Assembly: GCF_009758015.1 (NCBI RefSeq)
Contig: NZ_WSEL01000003.1
Span: 868,001 to 932,000 of the forward strand
DNA length: 64,000 nt
From: Ramlibacter pinisoli
GTDB lineage: Bacteria > Pseudomonadota > Gammaproteobacteria > Burkholderiales > Burkholderiaceae_C
Direction: 5' to 3'
The position numbers and the translations under genes are program-made. The notes beneath the pieces are model-generated. The model searched no databases. It was not told where the DNA came from and saw only the letters and a program-made list of their open reading frames with translations. This document shows, in pieces, positions 26,071 to 37,165 of the stretch (position 1 is its first letter; every line of letters begins with the position of its first letter).

Positions 26071-26161
26071 ATGCCGGGCCTGCCCCGGCATCGGCATCCA
26101 TCTCCCGAGACCGGCCGAGCCCGGCCTTGCGCGCGAGATGCACGGCGGGACCAGCCCGCAA
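26071..26161. repeat. Dispersed palindromic element, long form, inside gcv operon
   Basis: Three nested dyads lie between gcvH and gcvP: ATGCCGGG-CCTGC-CCCGGCAT (26071-26091), CATCTC...GAGATG (26099-26140) enclosing a GGCC-rich palindrome, and GCGGG-ACCAG-CCCGC (26145-26159). The outer halves match the element at 17171-17220, so both are copies of one family. The RNA would fold strongly between two cotranscribed genes and could change the stability or relative level of gcvP message. Confidence 0.55.
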
Positions 26162-26194
26162 CCACCGCGATTCCCCAGACACCCCGGAGCCACC

Positions 26195-29095
<2,901 letters not shown>

Positions 29096-29231
29096 TCCAC
29101 CTGCCAGGCGCGGCGCAAGTCGCAGGGACCTGATCCGTCGGGCGGGACCGGCAGCCGATCCCGTCCGCAAGCGCGTCCGCGCTGCGTGCCGTTGCCCTGC
29201 GGACAGTTCGACGCCGTCGTCGGCACCGGGT

Positions 29232-29260
29232 CTTGAAAACTTCGCCGGCGGCTCCTACCT
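29232..29260 (+). promoter_or_regulatory. Candidate sigma-32 (heat-shock) promoter for hsp20 genes
   Basis: CTTGAAA at 29232-29238 is an exact match to the RpoH -35 element. Thirteen bases later comes CTCCTACCT, a weak match to the C-rich -10 (CCCCATnT). It lies about 57 bases before the ATG of the first Hsp20 gene. Strong -35, poor -10; the target gene makes it plausible. Confidence 0.4.
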
Positions 29261-29316
29261 CCTTGCCGCGCGGCGCTGGCCGCGCCTCGATCCATCGACA
29301 GAGCAAGGAGGCAACG

Positions 29317-29766
29317 ATGCTGCACCCATCCTTCCGGCCTGCCGCGGACGTCTTCGGCGAACTCAACCGCCTGCAGAGCGTCCTGGACCAGGTCTTCCGC
29401 CCGCTGGAACGCTCCAGCATCCGGGCCCTCGCGGGCTCGGCATTCCCGGTCATCAACGTGGGCGCGACGCCCGACAGCCTGGAGATCCTGGCGCTGGCAC
29501 CCGGCATCGACCCGGCAGCACTGCAGGTGACCGCCGACCGCGGCCTGCTGGTGATCGCCGGCGAACGCGTCACGCAGCGCCCCGAGGACCGCGAGGGCAC
29601 CAGCGTCTACGCCCAGGAACGCTTCAGCGGCAGCTTCCGGCGCGTGGTGAGCCTGCCCGAGGACGCCGACACGGCCCGCATCGAGGCCAGCTACCGCGAC
29701 GGCGTGCTGCGCATCAGCGTGGCCAGGCGCGAATCGTCCAGGCCACGCCGCATCGAAGTGAACTGA
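29317..29766 (+). CDS. Hsp20/alpha-crystallin family chaperone 1
   Basis: This 149-residue small heat-shock protein has an N-terminal amphipathic arm (FGELNRLQSVLDQVF) and an alpha-crystallin domain from about residue 45. The family strand LEILALAPGIDPAALQVTA and the YRDGVLRISVARRE block near the end are visible; the C-terminal RRIEVN is an IxV/I-type anchoring tail. It should hold unfolded proteins as an oligomer in the cytoplasm. AAGGAG at 29305-29310 fixes the ATG at 29317. It is paired with a second Hsp20 gene 14 bases downstream, which suggests hetero-oligomers. Confidence 0.92.
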   Translation: MLHPSFRPAADVFGELNRLQSVLDQVFRPLERSSIRALAGSAFPVINVGATPDSLEILALAPGIDPAALQVTADRGLLVIAGERVTQRPEDREGTSVYAQERFSGSFRRVVSLPEDADTARIEASYRDGVLRISVARRESSRPRRIEVN

Positions 29767-29780
29767 AGGGAGAACCAGCC

Positions 29781-30173
29781 ATGAGCAACGACGTCCAGAC
29801 CGCCGCCGGCCGTCCCGCCGGCCTGTCCCCCTCCACCGGCACGCCCCGCCTGGTGCCGCCGGTCGACGTGTACGAGGACGAAGCCGGCATCACCGTGCTG
29901 GCCGACCTGCCCGGCGTCAGCCGCGAGCGCCTGCACGTGCACATCGACGGCGACAGCCTCGTGGTCGAGGGCACGGCCGAGGTCAGCGGCCCCGAGGACC
30001 TGGAACTCGTCCACGGGGAAGTCCAGCCGTCCGCCTACCGGCGCGAGTTCACGCTCAGTCGCGAGCTCGACCCGTCCCGCATCGAGGCCCAGCTCAAGGA
30101 CGGGGTGCTGCGCCTGTCCATCCCCAAGGCCGAGGAGGCCCGGCCCCGCCGCATCGAGGTGCGCATCGGCTGA
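29781..30173 (+). CDS. Hsp20/alpha-crystallin family chaperone 2
   Basis: This 130-residue partner small heat-shock protein has a short polar N-terminal arm, then the crystallin domain beginning PPVDVYEDEAGITVLADLPGVS near residue 26, and ends with LKDGVLRLSIPKAEEARPRRIEVRIG (quoted in part: GVLRLSIPK and the RRIEV tail). It starts 14 bases after the first Hsp20 gene with a GGGAG ribosome site, so both come from one transcript. The two proteins differ mainly in the N-terminal arm, the part that sets oligomer size. Confidence 0.92.
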   Translation: MSNDVQTAAGRPAGLSPSTGTPRLVPPVDVYEDEAGITVLADLPGVSRERLHVHIDGDSLVVEGTAEVSGPEDLELVHGEVQPSAYRREFTLSRELDPSRIEAQLKDGVLRLSIPKAEEARPRRIEVRIG

Positions 30174-30278
30174 CTTCGCCGGCCTGTCGATCCCCCTCAT
30201 GGCTGGGTTGGCGGGCTGGCGGGGCCGTGCCATGATGCCGGGCTGGCGGGCGCCCACGGCCCGGGAGAGAGCTGGAGC

Positions 30279-30677
30279 TTGGCTGTCAGGGCATTCATCG
30301 TCGAAGACAACTCCGCCATCCGGGAAAGCCTGGTCGAGGCCCTGGCCGAGCTGGCCGGCATCCGCACGGTCGGCCAGAGCGGCAACGCCGCGGGGGCCAT
30401 CGCCTGGCTCACCCAGTCGGGCAACGACTGGGACGTGGCCATCGTCGACCTCCTGCTCGACGAGACCGGCACCGGGCTCGACGTGCTCAAGGCGCTGCGC
30501 GGGCGCGAACCCGGCCGCCAGGTGGTGGTGCTCACCGCCACCGCCAGCGGGCTGGTGCGCGACCAGTGCCTCGCCCTCGGCTGCGACGAGGTGTTCGACA
30601 AGTCCATGGACACCGAGGCCCTGCTCGACTGGTGCATGCGGCGGGCCGGCCGGCCCGCCGGCCCCGTGGTCCGCTGA
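30279..30677 (+). CDS. Stand-alone receiver-domain response regulator
   Basis: The 132-residue protein is a single CheY-like receiver with no output domain. The acidic pair is seen in FIVEDNSA near residue 7, the phosphoacceptor Asp in AIVDLLLDE near residue 57, the Thr in VVLTATAS near 86 and the Lys in FDKSMD near 107. No ATG is available; the TTG at 30279 with GGGAGAG nine bases upstream is used. A single-domain regulator acts by protein contact or phosphorelay, not by binding DNA. It lies between the Hsp20 pair and, on the other strand, the SDR and a hybrid histidine kinase, a possible partner. Confidence 0.82.
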   Translation: MAVRAFIVEDNSAIRESLVEALAELAGIRTVGQSGNAAGAIAWLTQSGNDWDVAIVDLLLDETGTGLDVLKALRGREPGRQVVVLTATASGLVRDQCLALGCDEVFDKSMDTEALLDWCMRRAGRPAGPVVR

Positions 30678-30710
30678 TCCCTGCGCCGCCGGCGGCCGGC
30701 GGCCCCCGGC

Positions 30711-31724
30711 TCACACCGCCCCGACCGAGCCCGTGACCGGCAGCACGATGCCGGTGATGTAGCTGGAGCAGCACGGCGCCGCCAGGAACACGTAGGCCGG
30801 CGACAGCTCCTCCGGCTGGGCCGGTCGCTTGAAGTCGGTCGAGTGGCCGAACTCGGCCACCTTCTCGGCCGTCTGGTCGGCCGGGTTCAGCGGCGTCCAG
30901 ACCGGCCCGGGCGCCACCGCGTTGACCCGGATCCCCTTGGCCAGGACGCTGGAGGCCAGCGACATCGTGAAGGCGTGGATGGCTCCCTTGGTCGCCGAAT
31001 AGTCGAGCAACGAGCCGCTGCCGCGCAGCCCGGTGACCGAGCCGGTGTTGATGATGGACGAGCCGGCCTTCAGGTGCGGCAGCGCCGCCCGCGCCATGGC
31101 CATGTAGCCGAAGATGTTGGTGCGGAACGTCTCCTCGATGCGCTCGTCGGTCAGGTCCTCCAGCGAATCGGCATGCTCCTGGAAGGCCGCGTTGTTCACC
31201 AGGATGTCGAGCTTGCCCAGCTCGGCCACGGTGCGCTCCACCGCCTGCCGGCAGAACGACGAATCCTTCACGTCCCCCGCGATCAGCAGGCAGCGCCGGC
31301 CTTCCTTCTCGATCCAGCGCCGGGTTTCCTCGGCGTCCTCGTGCGAGCTGAGGTAGGCAACGGCGACGTCCGCGCCCTCGCGCGCGTACAGCACGGCCAC
31401 CGCCCGGCCGATGCCGGAGTCGCCGCCCGTCACCAGCGCCGTCATGCCCTCGAGCTTGCCGCTGCCCTTGTAGTCGGGCGCCTCAAAGCGCGGCCGCAAT
31501 TGCATGTCGGCCTCGATGCCGGGCTTGGCCATGTGCTGCGCCGGCAGCTCCTGCGGCTGCGCGCGCGCGCCGGTGCGGGGCGCCTTCGCCTCGCCACCGC
31601 CACCGCCACCCTTGGCCTTGGCTTCGTCCTTGCGGTCCTGTTCGCGCTGGATCTCGCGCTGCTTCTCGGCCGCGGCCTCGGTGCCGCCGCGCACCGCGTC
31701 CCTGGCTGTGGGTTTGTCGTCCAT
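30711..31724 (-). CDS. SDR-family oxidoreductase with charged N-terminal extension
   Basis: This 337-residue protein has a 75-residue charged, glycine-rich leader (AKGGGGGGEAKAP) before the SDR domain. The cofactor motif is TGGDSGIGRA near residue 105, followed by LVNNAAF, NTGSVTG and YSATKGA (catalytic Ser, Tyr and Lys) and VAPGPVWTPL. The layout resembles the general-stress SDR group (YhdF/YhxC-like) found in stress loci of many bacteria. AGGAG lies 7 bases before the ATG at 31724; a longer reading upstream has no ribosome site. It is downstream of the hybrid kinase gene's region on the same strand, with its own start. Confidence 0.85.
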   Translation of the reverse strand: MDDKPTARDAVRGGTEAAAEKQREIQREQDRKDEAKAKGGGGGGEAKAPRTGARAQPQELPAQHMAKPGIEADMQLRPRFEAPDYKGSGKLEGMTALVTGGDSGIGRAVAVLYAREGADVAVAYLSSHEDAEETRRWIEKEGRRCLLIAGDVKDSSFCRQAVERTVAELGKLDILVNNAAFQEHADSLEDLTDERIEETFRTNIFGYMAMARAALPHLKAGSSIINTGSVTGLRGSGSLLDYSATKGAIHAFTMSLASSVLAKGIRVNAVAPGPVWTPLNPADQTAEKVAEFGHSTDFKRPAQPEELSPAYVFLAAPCCSSYITGIVLPVTGSVGAV

Positions 31725-31825
31725 GGGTACTCCTGGTCTGCGATCCGCCCATGATGGGAAGCAGGGCCCCGGCACGCTGTAGAACGGCGCGGTCCGGATG
31801 CGTCGGAGACGGACGACGGGTGCCG

Positions 31826-33925
31826 TCAGCGCGAGGACAGTTCCTCGAGCCGGGCCGGATCGACCGGCTTGGTCCAGTGGTGGTCGAAGCCGGCGCGGGC
31901 GGCAGCGTCCTTGTCCTGCTGCTGGCCCCAGCCGGTCAGGGCGATCAGGACGGGCTGGCGCACGCCCTGCAGGCGCCGGATGCGGCGCGCCACCTCGTAG
32001 CCGTCGAAATCGGGCAGGCCGATGTCGAGCAGCACCACGTGCGGGCGGAACTCCGCGGTCCGTGCGACGGCGCCGGCGCCGTCGTGTGCCACGTCGACCT
32101 CGTTGCCGCCCATCTGCAGCAGTTCGGCCACCGTGCTGGCGGCGTCCTCGTTGTCGTCGACGACCAGCACCCGGCGGGCCGGCGGCGCGGTGGGCGCCGG
32201 CGCGACGCTCGCGGGCACCGGGGCGCCGGCGGGCCGCTCGCGGCGCACGCGCGGCAGGTACACCACGAACTCACTGCCCTGGTCGAGCCCCGGGCTGAAC
32301 GCCTGCACCCGGCCGCCGTGCAGGCGCACCAGGCCCTCCACCAGCGACAGGCCGATGCCCAGGCCACCCTGGCGGCGTTCGCTCGGCTGCGTGACCTGGG
32401 TGAACAGGCCGAACACCTTGCCCAGCATCTCGGGCGCGATGCCGGTGCCGTTGTCCTTGATCCGCACCACCAGTTCCTCGGCCTCGGCTTCCACCATGAC
32501 CTCGATGCGGCCGCCGCGGCGGGTGTACTTGGCGGCGTTGTTCAACAGGTTGGAGAACACCTGCGTCAGGCGCGCCGGGTCGGCCACCAGGTCGGTGGGC
32601 TCGTTGGGGAACGTGATCGACAGCTTGTGGTGTGCCGCCTCGATGTGGGGCCGGCTGATCTCCACCGCCGCACCGACCACGTGGACCAGGTTGGTGGCTT
32701 CCTTCTTCAGCTCGATCTTGCCGGTGCCGATGCGCGAGACGTCCAGCAGGTCGTCGACCAGCCGCGACAGCTGCCCGACCTGGCGCTCGATGATGCCGCC
32801 CACCTGCTCGATGCGCTGGGCGTCGCCGCCGGCGCGGCGGATCAGGGACAGGCCGTTCCAGATCGGCGCCAGCGGGTTGCGCAGCTCGTGCGCCAGCGTG
32901 GCGAGGAACACGTCCTTGGCCCGGTCGGACTCCTTCATCGCCGCCAGCAGCTGCGCGTTGTCGATCGCCACGGCCGCGCGCCGCGCCAGGTCCTCGGCCA
33001 GCGCCAGGTCGTCGGGGCCGTAGAGCCGCCGCGATTCCGCGGTGATGAAGGTCAGCACGCCCATCGTGCGGCCGCGCGCGGACAAGGGCGCGCCGATGTA
33101 CGAGCGCAGGCCGAGCTCGCGCAGGATCTCCAGCAGCTCGCGATCGTCCGTCCCGGCCACCAGCATGGCGTCGTCGATCTCCGGCACCAGCGTGCCCTGC
33201 CCGCTGCGCAGCACGGCCCAGGTGCCGCTGGCGCTGTGCGGGTCGGGCGGGAAGCGCCGGTGCAGCTCGTGCGCGAGCGGTGACTTGGTCGGGTCGGCAT
33301 GCGCCGCCGCCACCCGGCGCAGAGAGCCGTCAGGCTGCAGCAGGTCGACCGCACACCAGTCGGCGAAGTGCGGCACCGCCAGCCGGGCGATGCGGTCCAG
33401 CGTGGTCTGGTGGTCGGCCACGCCGGCCAGTTCGGCGCTGGCCTGGGCCAGGAAGCGCAGGTCGCTCTCGGCCTGCTTGCGTCGCGTCACGTCCAGGCAC
33501 ACGCCCGCCATCGAGAGCGCGCGGCCGTCGGGGGCGCGGCGCACCACGCCCCGGCTTTCGAGCCAGCGCACGTTGCCGTCCGGCCAGATCACCCGGTACT
33601 CGACCCGGTGCCAGCCGGCCGGCCCCAGGGCCTTCTCGATCTCGGACCGCACGCGGTCGCGGTCCTCGGGATGCACGAGCTCGAAGTAGCGCTGCTCGTC
33701 CAGCGGCGGCGTCCCGGGCGGCAGGCCGTGGAGCTGCTCCATCGCCGGCCACCAGGTGCTCAACCGGGTGTCCAGGTCGACCTGCCAGATGCCCATGCCG
33801 CCGGAATAACCGAGCGGCAACCGGTCCTCGCTCTGCCGCAGGGTCTCGGCCAGGGCAGCCGCCGCATCGAGCGGCGGCATCGCCGGCGCGCGGTCTGCGA
33901 GGGAGAGGTCGTGGGGACGGGACAT
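31826..33925 (-). CDS. Hybrid sensor histidine kinase (PAS-GAF-HisKA-HATPase-REC)
   Basis: The 699-residue cytoplasmic protein has no membrane segment. Domains in order are a PAS domain (about 42-150, ending MAGVCLDVTRRKQAE), a GAF domain (about 165-335, with SYIGAPLSARGRTMGVLTF), HisKA with the phosphorylated His346 in LAHELRNPLAP, a HATPase with NLLNNAAKYT and GLGIGLSLV, and a receiver with Asp634 in VLLDIGLPDFDG. The kinase probably senses a soluble or redox signal through PAS/GAF and relays phosphate to its own receiver and then onward. No DNA-binding output is encoded next to it; the stand-alone receiver at 30279 is a candidate partner. Confidence 0.9.
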   Translation of the reverse strand: MSRPHDLSLADRAPAMPPLDAAAALAETLRQSEDRLPLGYSGGMGIWQVDLDTRLSTWWPAMEQLHGLPPGTPPLDEQRYFELVHPEDRDRVRSEIEKALGPAGWHRVEYRVIWPDGNVRWLESRGVVRRAPDGRALSMAGVCLDVTRRKQAESDLRFLAQASAELAGVADHQTTLDRIARLAVPHFADWCAVDLLQPDGSLRRVAAAHADPTKSPLAHELHRRFPPDPHSASGTWAVLRSGQGTLVPEIDDAMLVAGTDDRELLEILRELGLRSYIGAPLSARGRTMGVLTFITAESRRLYGPDDLALAEDLARRAAVAIDNAQLLAAMKESDRAKDVFLATLAHELRNPLAPIWNGLSLIRRAGGDAQRIEQVGGIIERQVGQLSRLVDDLLDVSRIGTGKIELKKEATNLVHVVGAAVEISRPHIEAAHHKLSITFPNEPTDLVADPARLTQVFSNLLNNAAKYTRRGGRIEVMVEAEAEELVVRIKDNGTGIAPEMLGKVFGLFTQVTQPSERRQGGLGIGLSLVEGLVRLHGGRVQAFSPGLDQGSEFVVYLPRVRRERPAGAPVPASVAPAPTAPPARRVLVVDDNEDAASTVAELLQMGGNEVDVAHDGAGAVARTAEFRPHVVLLDIGLPDFDGYEVARRIRRLQGVRQPVLIALTGWGQQQDKDAAARAGFDHHWTKPVDPARLEELSSR

Positions 33926-33940
33926 GGCTCATGCAAGGGT

Positions 33941-33962
33941 ACGGGATTCCAGCGAATCCCGT
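33941..33962. promoter_or_regulatory. Perfect 9-bp hairpin ahead of hybrid kinase gene
   Basis: ACGGGATTC (33941-33949), loop CAGC, GAATCCCGT (33954-33962) form a perfect inverted repeat ending 15 bases before the kinase ATG on the minus strand. There is no T run, so it is not a standard terminator. It could be an operator or an mRNA hairpin near the ribosome site. The rest of 33926-34077 shows nothing else I can name. Confidence 0.35.
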
Positions 33963-34077
33963 CGGCGCCCGCAGCCCATCCGCGGTTGGCCCGGAATCAC
34001 CGCGGCGACCACCCTTCAATGAGTGCAACTCTCTCACACCGTCAAGCTCGGCTGCTATCTTTTTCGCAGTACGGGGA

Positions 34078-35286
34078 TCAGTTCGCAGCCGTAACAAGTG
34101 CGTCAGGCTGCTGTTCCGCCCGTTCGAGCCGATCCGCGCGCCAGGCGCACAGGGCGCCCAGCGCCGCGACAGCAGCGGCCATCCAGAACATGGTGGCGAA
34201 GCCGAACCGCGACACGACGGCTCCGCCTGCCACCACCCCGACCACGCCGCCCAGCCCGTAGCCAATGAGCGTGAACAGCCCCTGGCCACGCCCGCGCAGG
34301 CGGCCCGGGAAATGGCGCGTCACCATCGCGATGCAGGCGGTGTGGTGGGTGGCGAAGGTGAGAGCGTGCAGCACCTGCGCCAGCACCAGCGCCGCCAGCC
34401 AGTCGGCCGCGCCCGCCGTGATCGCCATCCGCGCCACCATGGCCACGCCGCACGCCAGCAGCCAGCGCGGCATGGACGTCGCCAGCATGAGTCGGCCCTG
34501 CAGGAAGAACCAGCCGATCTCCACCAGCACCGACACGGCCCACAAGGCGCCGATCACCGCCTTGCCATAGCCGCGTGCATCCAGGTACAGCGAGAAGAAG
34601 CCGTAGATGGCGTAGTGCGCCATGACGTGAAAGAACAGCGCGGCGAGGAACCAGCGCACGACCGGGCGGCGCAGCACGGGGCCGACCGGCTCGGCGCCCC
34701 GCGCCGTCGCAGCGTGCGGCTGCTCCCGGGCATCGGGCAGCCACAGGGTGCAGCCCAGCACGCCCAGCAGCGTCACGGCCGTCCAGCCCGGGAAGTGCCC
34801 CATGCCGAAGCGCTCGAACCAGGCGCCGGCCAGGAGCACCGTCACCATGAAGCCGGCCGAGCCGCACAGCCGCACCCGGCCGTAGCGGCCCCAGTCGCCC
34901 GCCACCAGGTGGGCCATGGCCGCCTCGGTGAGCGACATCATCGAGCTGGTGTGGGTGAACATCAGCAGCAGCACCAGCCCCACCCACCACGGGCTGCCCG
35001 GCAGCCACAACCCGCAGGAACACGCCAGCGCCACCGCCGCCGACCAGCGCAGCAGGCGCACGCGCTCGCCGGTGTGGTCGGACAGCGCCCCCCAGGCATA
35101 GGGCGCGAACACGCGGGTGAACGACTGCACCGACGTGAGCAGGCTGATGACCACGATGGGCAGCCCCAGGTGCTGCAGCCACAGCGGCAGGTAGGGATTG
35201 AAGAAGCCGATGTGGGCGAAGTAGGTCGCCGACAGCGCGGCGAACGGCGCCAGCTGGCGCCGGGCCGGCACCTCCCCGGGCGGCAT
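34078..35286 (-). CDS. MFS transporter (HcaT/phenylpropionate permease-like)
   Basis: The 402-residue protein has 12 predicted helices. The SATYFAHIGFFNPYLPLWLQ first helix and the AYAWGALSDHTGERVRLLR loop, with a D-x-x-G-x-R motif between helices 2 and 3, mark the MFS group that includes HcaT and LacY-like permeases. The GYGLGGVVGVVAGGAVV segment is helix 11. The substrate is unknown; aromatic acids or sugars would fit the family. The ATG at 35286 is 5 bases after the aroC stop, so it is probably cotranscribed with aroC. Confidence 0.87.
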   Translation of the reverse strand: MPPGEVPARRQLAPFAALSATYFAHIGFFNPYLPLWLQHLGLPIVVISLLTSVQSFTRVFAPYAWGALSDHTGERVRLLRWSAAVALACSCGLWLPGSPWWVGLVLLLMFTHTSSMMSLTEAAMAHLVAGDWGRYGRVRLCGSAGFMVTVLLAGAWFERFGMGHFPGWTAVTLLGVLGCTLWLPDAREQPHAATARGAEPVGPVLRRPVVRWFLAALFFHVMAHYAIYGFFSLYLDARGYGKAVIGALWAVSVLVEIGWFFLQGRLMLATSMPRWLLACGVAMVARMAITAGAADWLAALVLAQVLHALTFATHHTACIAMVTRHFPGRLRGRGQGLFTLIGYGLGGVVGVVAGGAVVSRFGFATMFWMAAAVAALGALCAWRADRLERAEQQPDALVTAAN

Positions 35287-35291
35287 GGGAC

Positions 35292-36389
35292 TCAGCGGAC
35301 GGCGGCGGGAATGGGCCGCAGCGGCGGCTGGACGTCGGCGTTCTGCGCCCGGTGCCGCAGCGCGTGGTCGATCAGCACCAGCGCCAGCATGGCCTCGGCG
35401 ATGGGGGTCGCGCGCAGGCCGACGCAGGGATCGTGGCGGCCCTTGGTGATGACCTCGGTCGATTCGCCCCGGATGTCGATGGTCTCGCGCGGGCTGATGA
35501 TGGAGCTGGTGGGCTTGATGGCGATCGACACCTCCAGGTCCTGGCCGGTGCTGATGCCGCCGAGCACGCCGCCGGCGTTGTTGGTGCGGAAGCCGTGCGG
35601 CGACAGCGAATCGCCGTGGACGGTGCCGCGCTGCACGACGCTCTCGAAGCCGGCGCCGATCTCCACGCCCTTGACCGCATTGATGCCCATCATGGCGTGG
35701 GCGATGTCGGCGTCGAGGCGGTCGAACAGCGGCTCGCCCCAGCCCGGCGGCACGCCGCTGGCGCTGATGCGGATGCGTGCGCCGCACGAGTCGCCGGCCT
35801 TGCGCAGGCTGTCCATGTAGCTCTCGAGGTCGGACACGTCGGCCATCGGGGCGAAGAACGGGTTGTTCGGCACGTGCTCCCACGACTCGAAGTCGATCGC
35901 GATCTCGCCCACCTGCTGCATGCAGCCGCGCACCCGCGTGCCGTACTGGGCCGCCAGCCACTTCTTGGCGATCGCGCCGGCCGCCACCATGGGGGCCGTG
36001 AGACGCGCCGACGAGCGGCCGCCGCCGCGGGGGTCGCGCACGCCGTACTTCTGCAGGTAGGTGTAGTCGGCATGGCCGGGCCGGAACGTCTGCGCGATGG
36101 CGCTGTAGTCCTTGCTGCGCTGGTCGGTGTTGCGGATCAGCAGGCAGATGGGCGTGCCGGTGGTGCGGCCTTCGTACACCCCCGACAGGATCTCGACCTG
36201 GTCGGCTTCCTGGCGCTGGGTGACGTGGCGGCTGGTGCCGGGCTTGCGCCGGTCGAGGTCGGGCTGGATGTCCGCCTCCGACAGCTCCAGCCCGGGGGGA
36301 CAGCCATCGACGACGCAGCCGATCGCCGGCCCGTGGGATTCGCCGAAATTGGTGACCGAGAACAGGAGGCCGAAGGTGTTGCCGCTCAT
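35292..36389 (-). CDS. aroC: Chorismate synthase
   Basis: This 365-residue enzyme makes chorismate from 5-enolpyruvylshikimate-3-phosphate using reduced FMN. The three family signatures are visible: [18 protein letters not shown] near residue 15, [15 protein letters not shown] with the conserved basic residues near residue 125, and the [20 protein letters not shown] block near residue 260. The ATG at 36389 is chosen since MSGNTFG begins all close homologues; a longer frame upstream crosses the repeat region. The MFS gene follows after 5 bases. Confidence 0.96.
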   Translation of the reverse strand: MSGNTFGLLFSVTNFGESHGPAIGCVVDGCPPGLELSEADIQPDLDRRKPGTSRHVTQRQEADQVEILSGVYEGRTTGTPICLLIRNTDQRSKDYSAIAQTFRPGHADYTYLQKYGVRDPRGGGRSSARLTAPMVAAGAIAKKWLAAQYGTRVRGCMQQVGEIAIDFESWEHVPNNPFFAPMADVSDLESYMDSLRKAGDSCGARIRISASGVPPGWGEPLFDRLDADIAHAMMGINAVKGVEIGAGFESVVQRGTVHGDSLSPHGFRTNNAGGVLGGISTGQDLEVSIAIKPTSSIISPRETIDIRGESTEVITKGRHDPCVGLRATPIAEAMLALVLIDHALRHRAQNADVQPPLRPIPAAVR

Positions 36390-36707
36390 CACGGGATTAT
36401 CCCTCCGGGATAACCCCGTTCCCGAGGCAGGGAACCCCGTTGCCCAAGCAGGGAACCCCCTCACCCCAACCCTCTCCCGGAGGGAGGAAGGCCCAGGCAG
36501 GGAACCCCCTCACCCCAACCCTCTCCCCCGAGGGGGAGAGGGGGCGGAGCTTCAACTGGCCACGGCCGCGCCAGGTAATCAGAAGGGTGCGAGCGGCCGT
36601 CGCCGCTGGACGACCTGGGGCGAAGGTTGGGGGAGGCTGTCGGGGGGCGGCGCGGTTCCTGCATGACTGGAGGGACGGGGCCCGCCACGCACCGAAGGAG
36701 AGCGTCC
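36390..36707. repeat. Non-coding stretch with direct repeats and a large hairpin
   Basis: Between divergent aroC and the cupin gene lie two copies of a GCAGGGAACCCCCTCACCCC unit extended by AACCCTCTCCC (36448-36478 and 36497-36527), 49 bases apart. The second copy runs into a perfect hairpin, CCCTCTCCCCC-GA-GGGGGAGAGGG (36520-36543). A related element, inverted, lies at 59796-59846. Shorter CAGGGAACCCCG units occur at 36428 and 36448. From 36545 to 36690 I see nothing that I can name. Confidence 0.65.
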
Positions 36708-37130
36708 TTGCTGGAGAAAACCGCCACCCGCTTCTCTCACGTGAAGCCGGGCGATACACCCTGGCGCAGCGACGGGCTGCGCGACTTCTTCCAGTACCGC
36801 GACCTGGGGGTGGCCGAGGCCACGCACGGGAAGGTCATCGCCCACCTCGTCCGGGCCAACCAGGCACCGGAACAAGGCACGGGCTGGCACCGCCACGAGG
36901 CGCAGTTCCAGATCGTGCTGATGCTCAAGGGCTGGGCCCGCTTCATGTACGAGGACCAGGAGACGCTGGTGGAGGCCGGCGACTGCGTGCACCAGCGCCC
37001 GGGCATCCGGCACTACCTGTTCGACTACTCGGCCGACATGGAATACCTGGAGATCGTCTCGCCGGCCGACTTCGGCACCGTCGACGTCGACGCGGTCTGC
37101 GCCATCCCGCCGCCGACGCCCTGGCGGTAG
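36708..37130 (+). CDS. Cupin domain protein
   Basis: This 140-residue single-domain cupin has HRHEAQFQIVLMLKGWARF as motif 1 (preceded by GTGWH) and EAGDCVHQRPGIRHYL as motif 2, giving a three-His, one-Glu/Gln metal site. An AAGGAG at 36695-36700 sits 7 bases before TTG 36708, which is the best start; an ATG 27 codons earlier would add an unrelated Arg-rich segment with no ribosome site. It stands alone, convergent with the GST-like gene. The substrate or ligand is unknown. Confidence 0.8.
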   Translation: MLEKTATRFSHVKPGDTPWRSDGLRDFFQYRDLGVAEATHGKVIAHLVRANQAPEQGTGWHRHEAQFQIVLMLKGWARFMYEDQETLVEAGDCVHQRPGIRHYLFDYSADMEYLEIVSPADFGTVDVDAVCAIPPPTPWR

Positions 37131-37165
37131 CGCGCGTCGCGCGGCCCGGGCGGGCGCCCTCCCCC

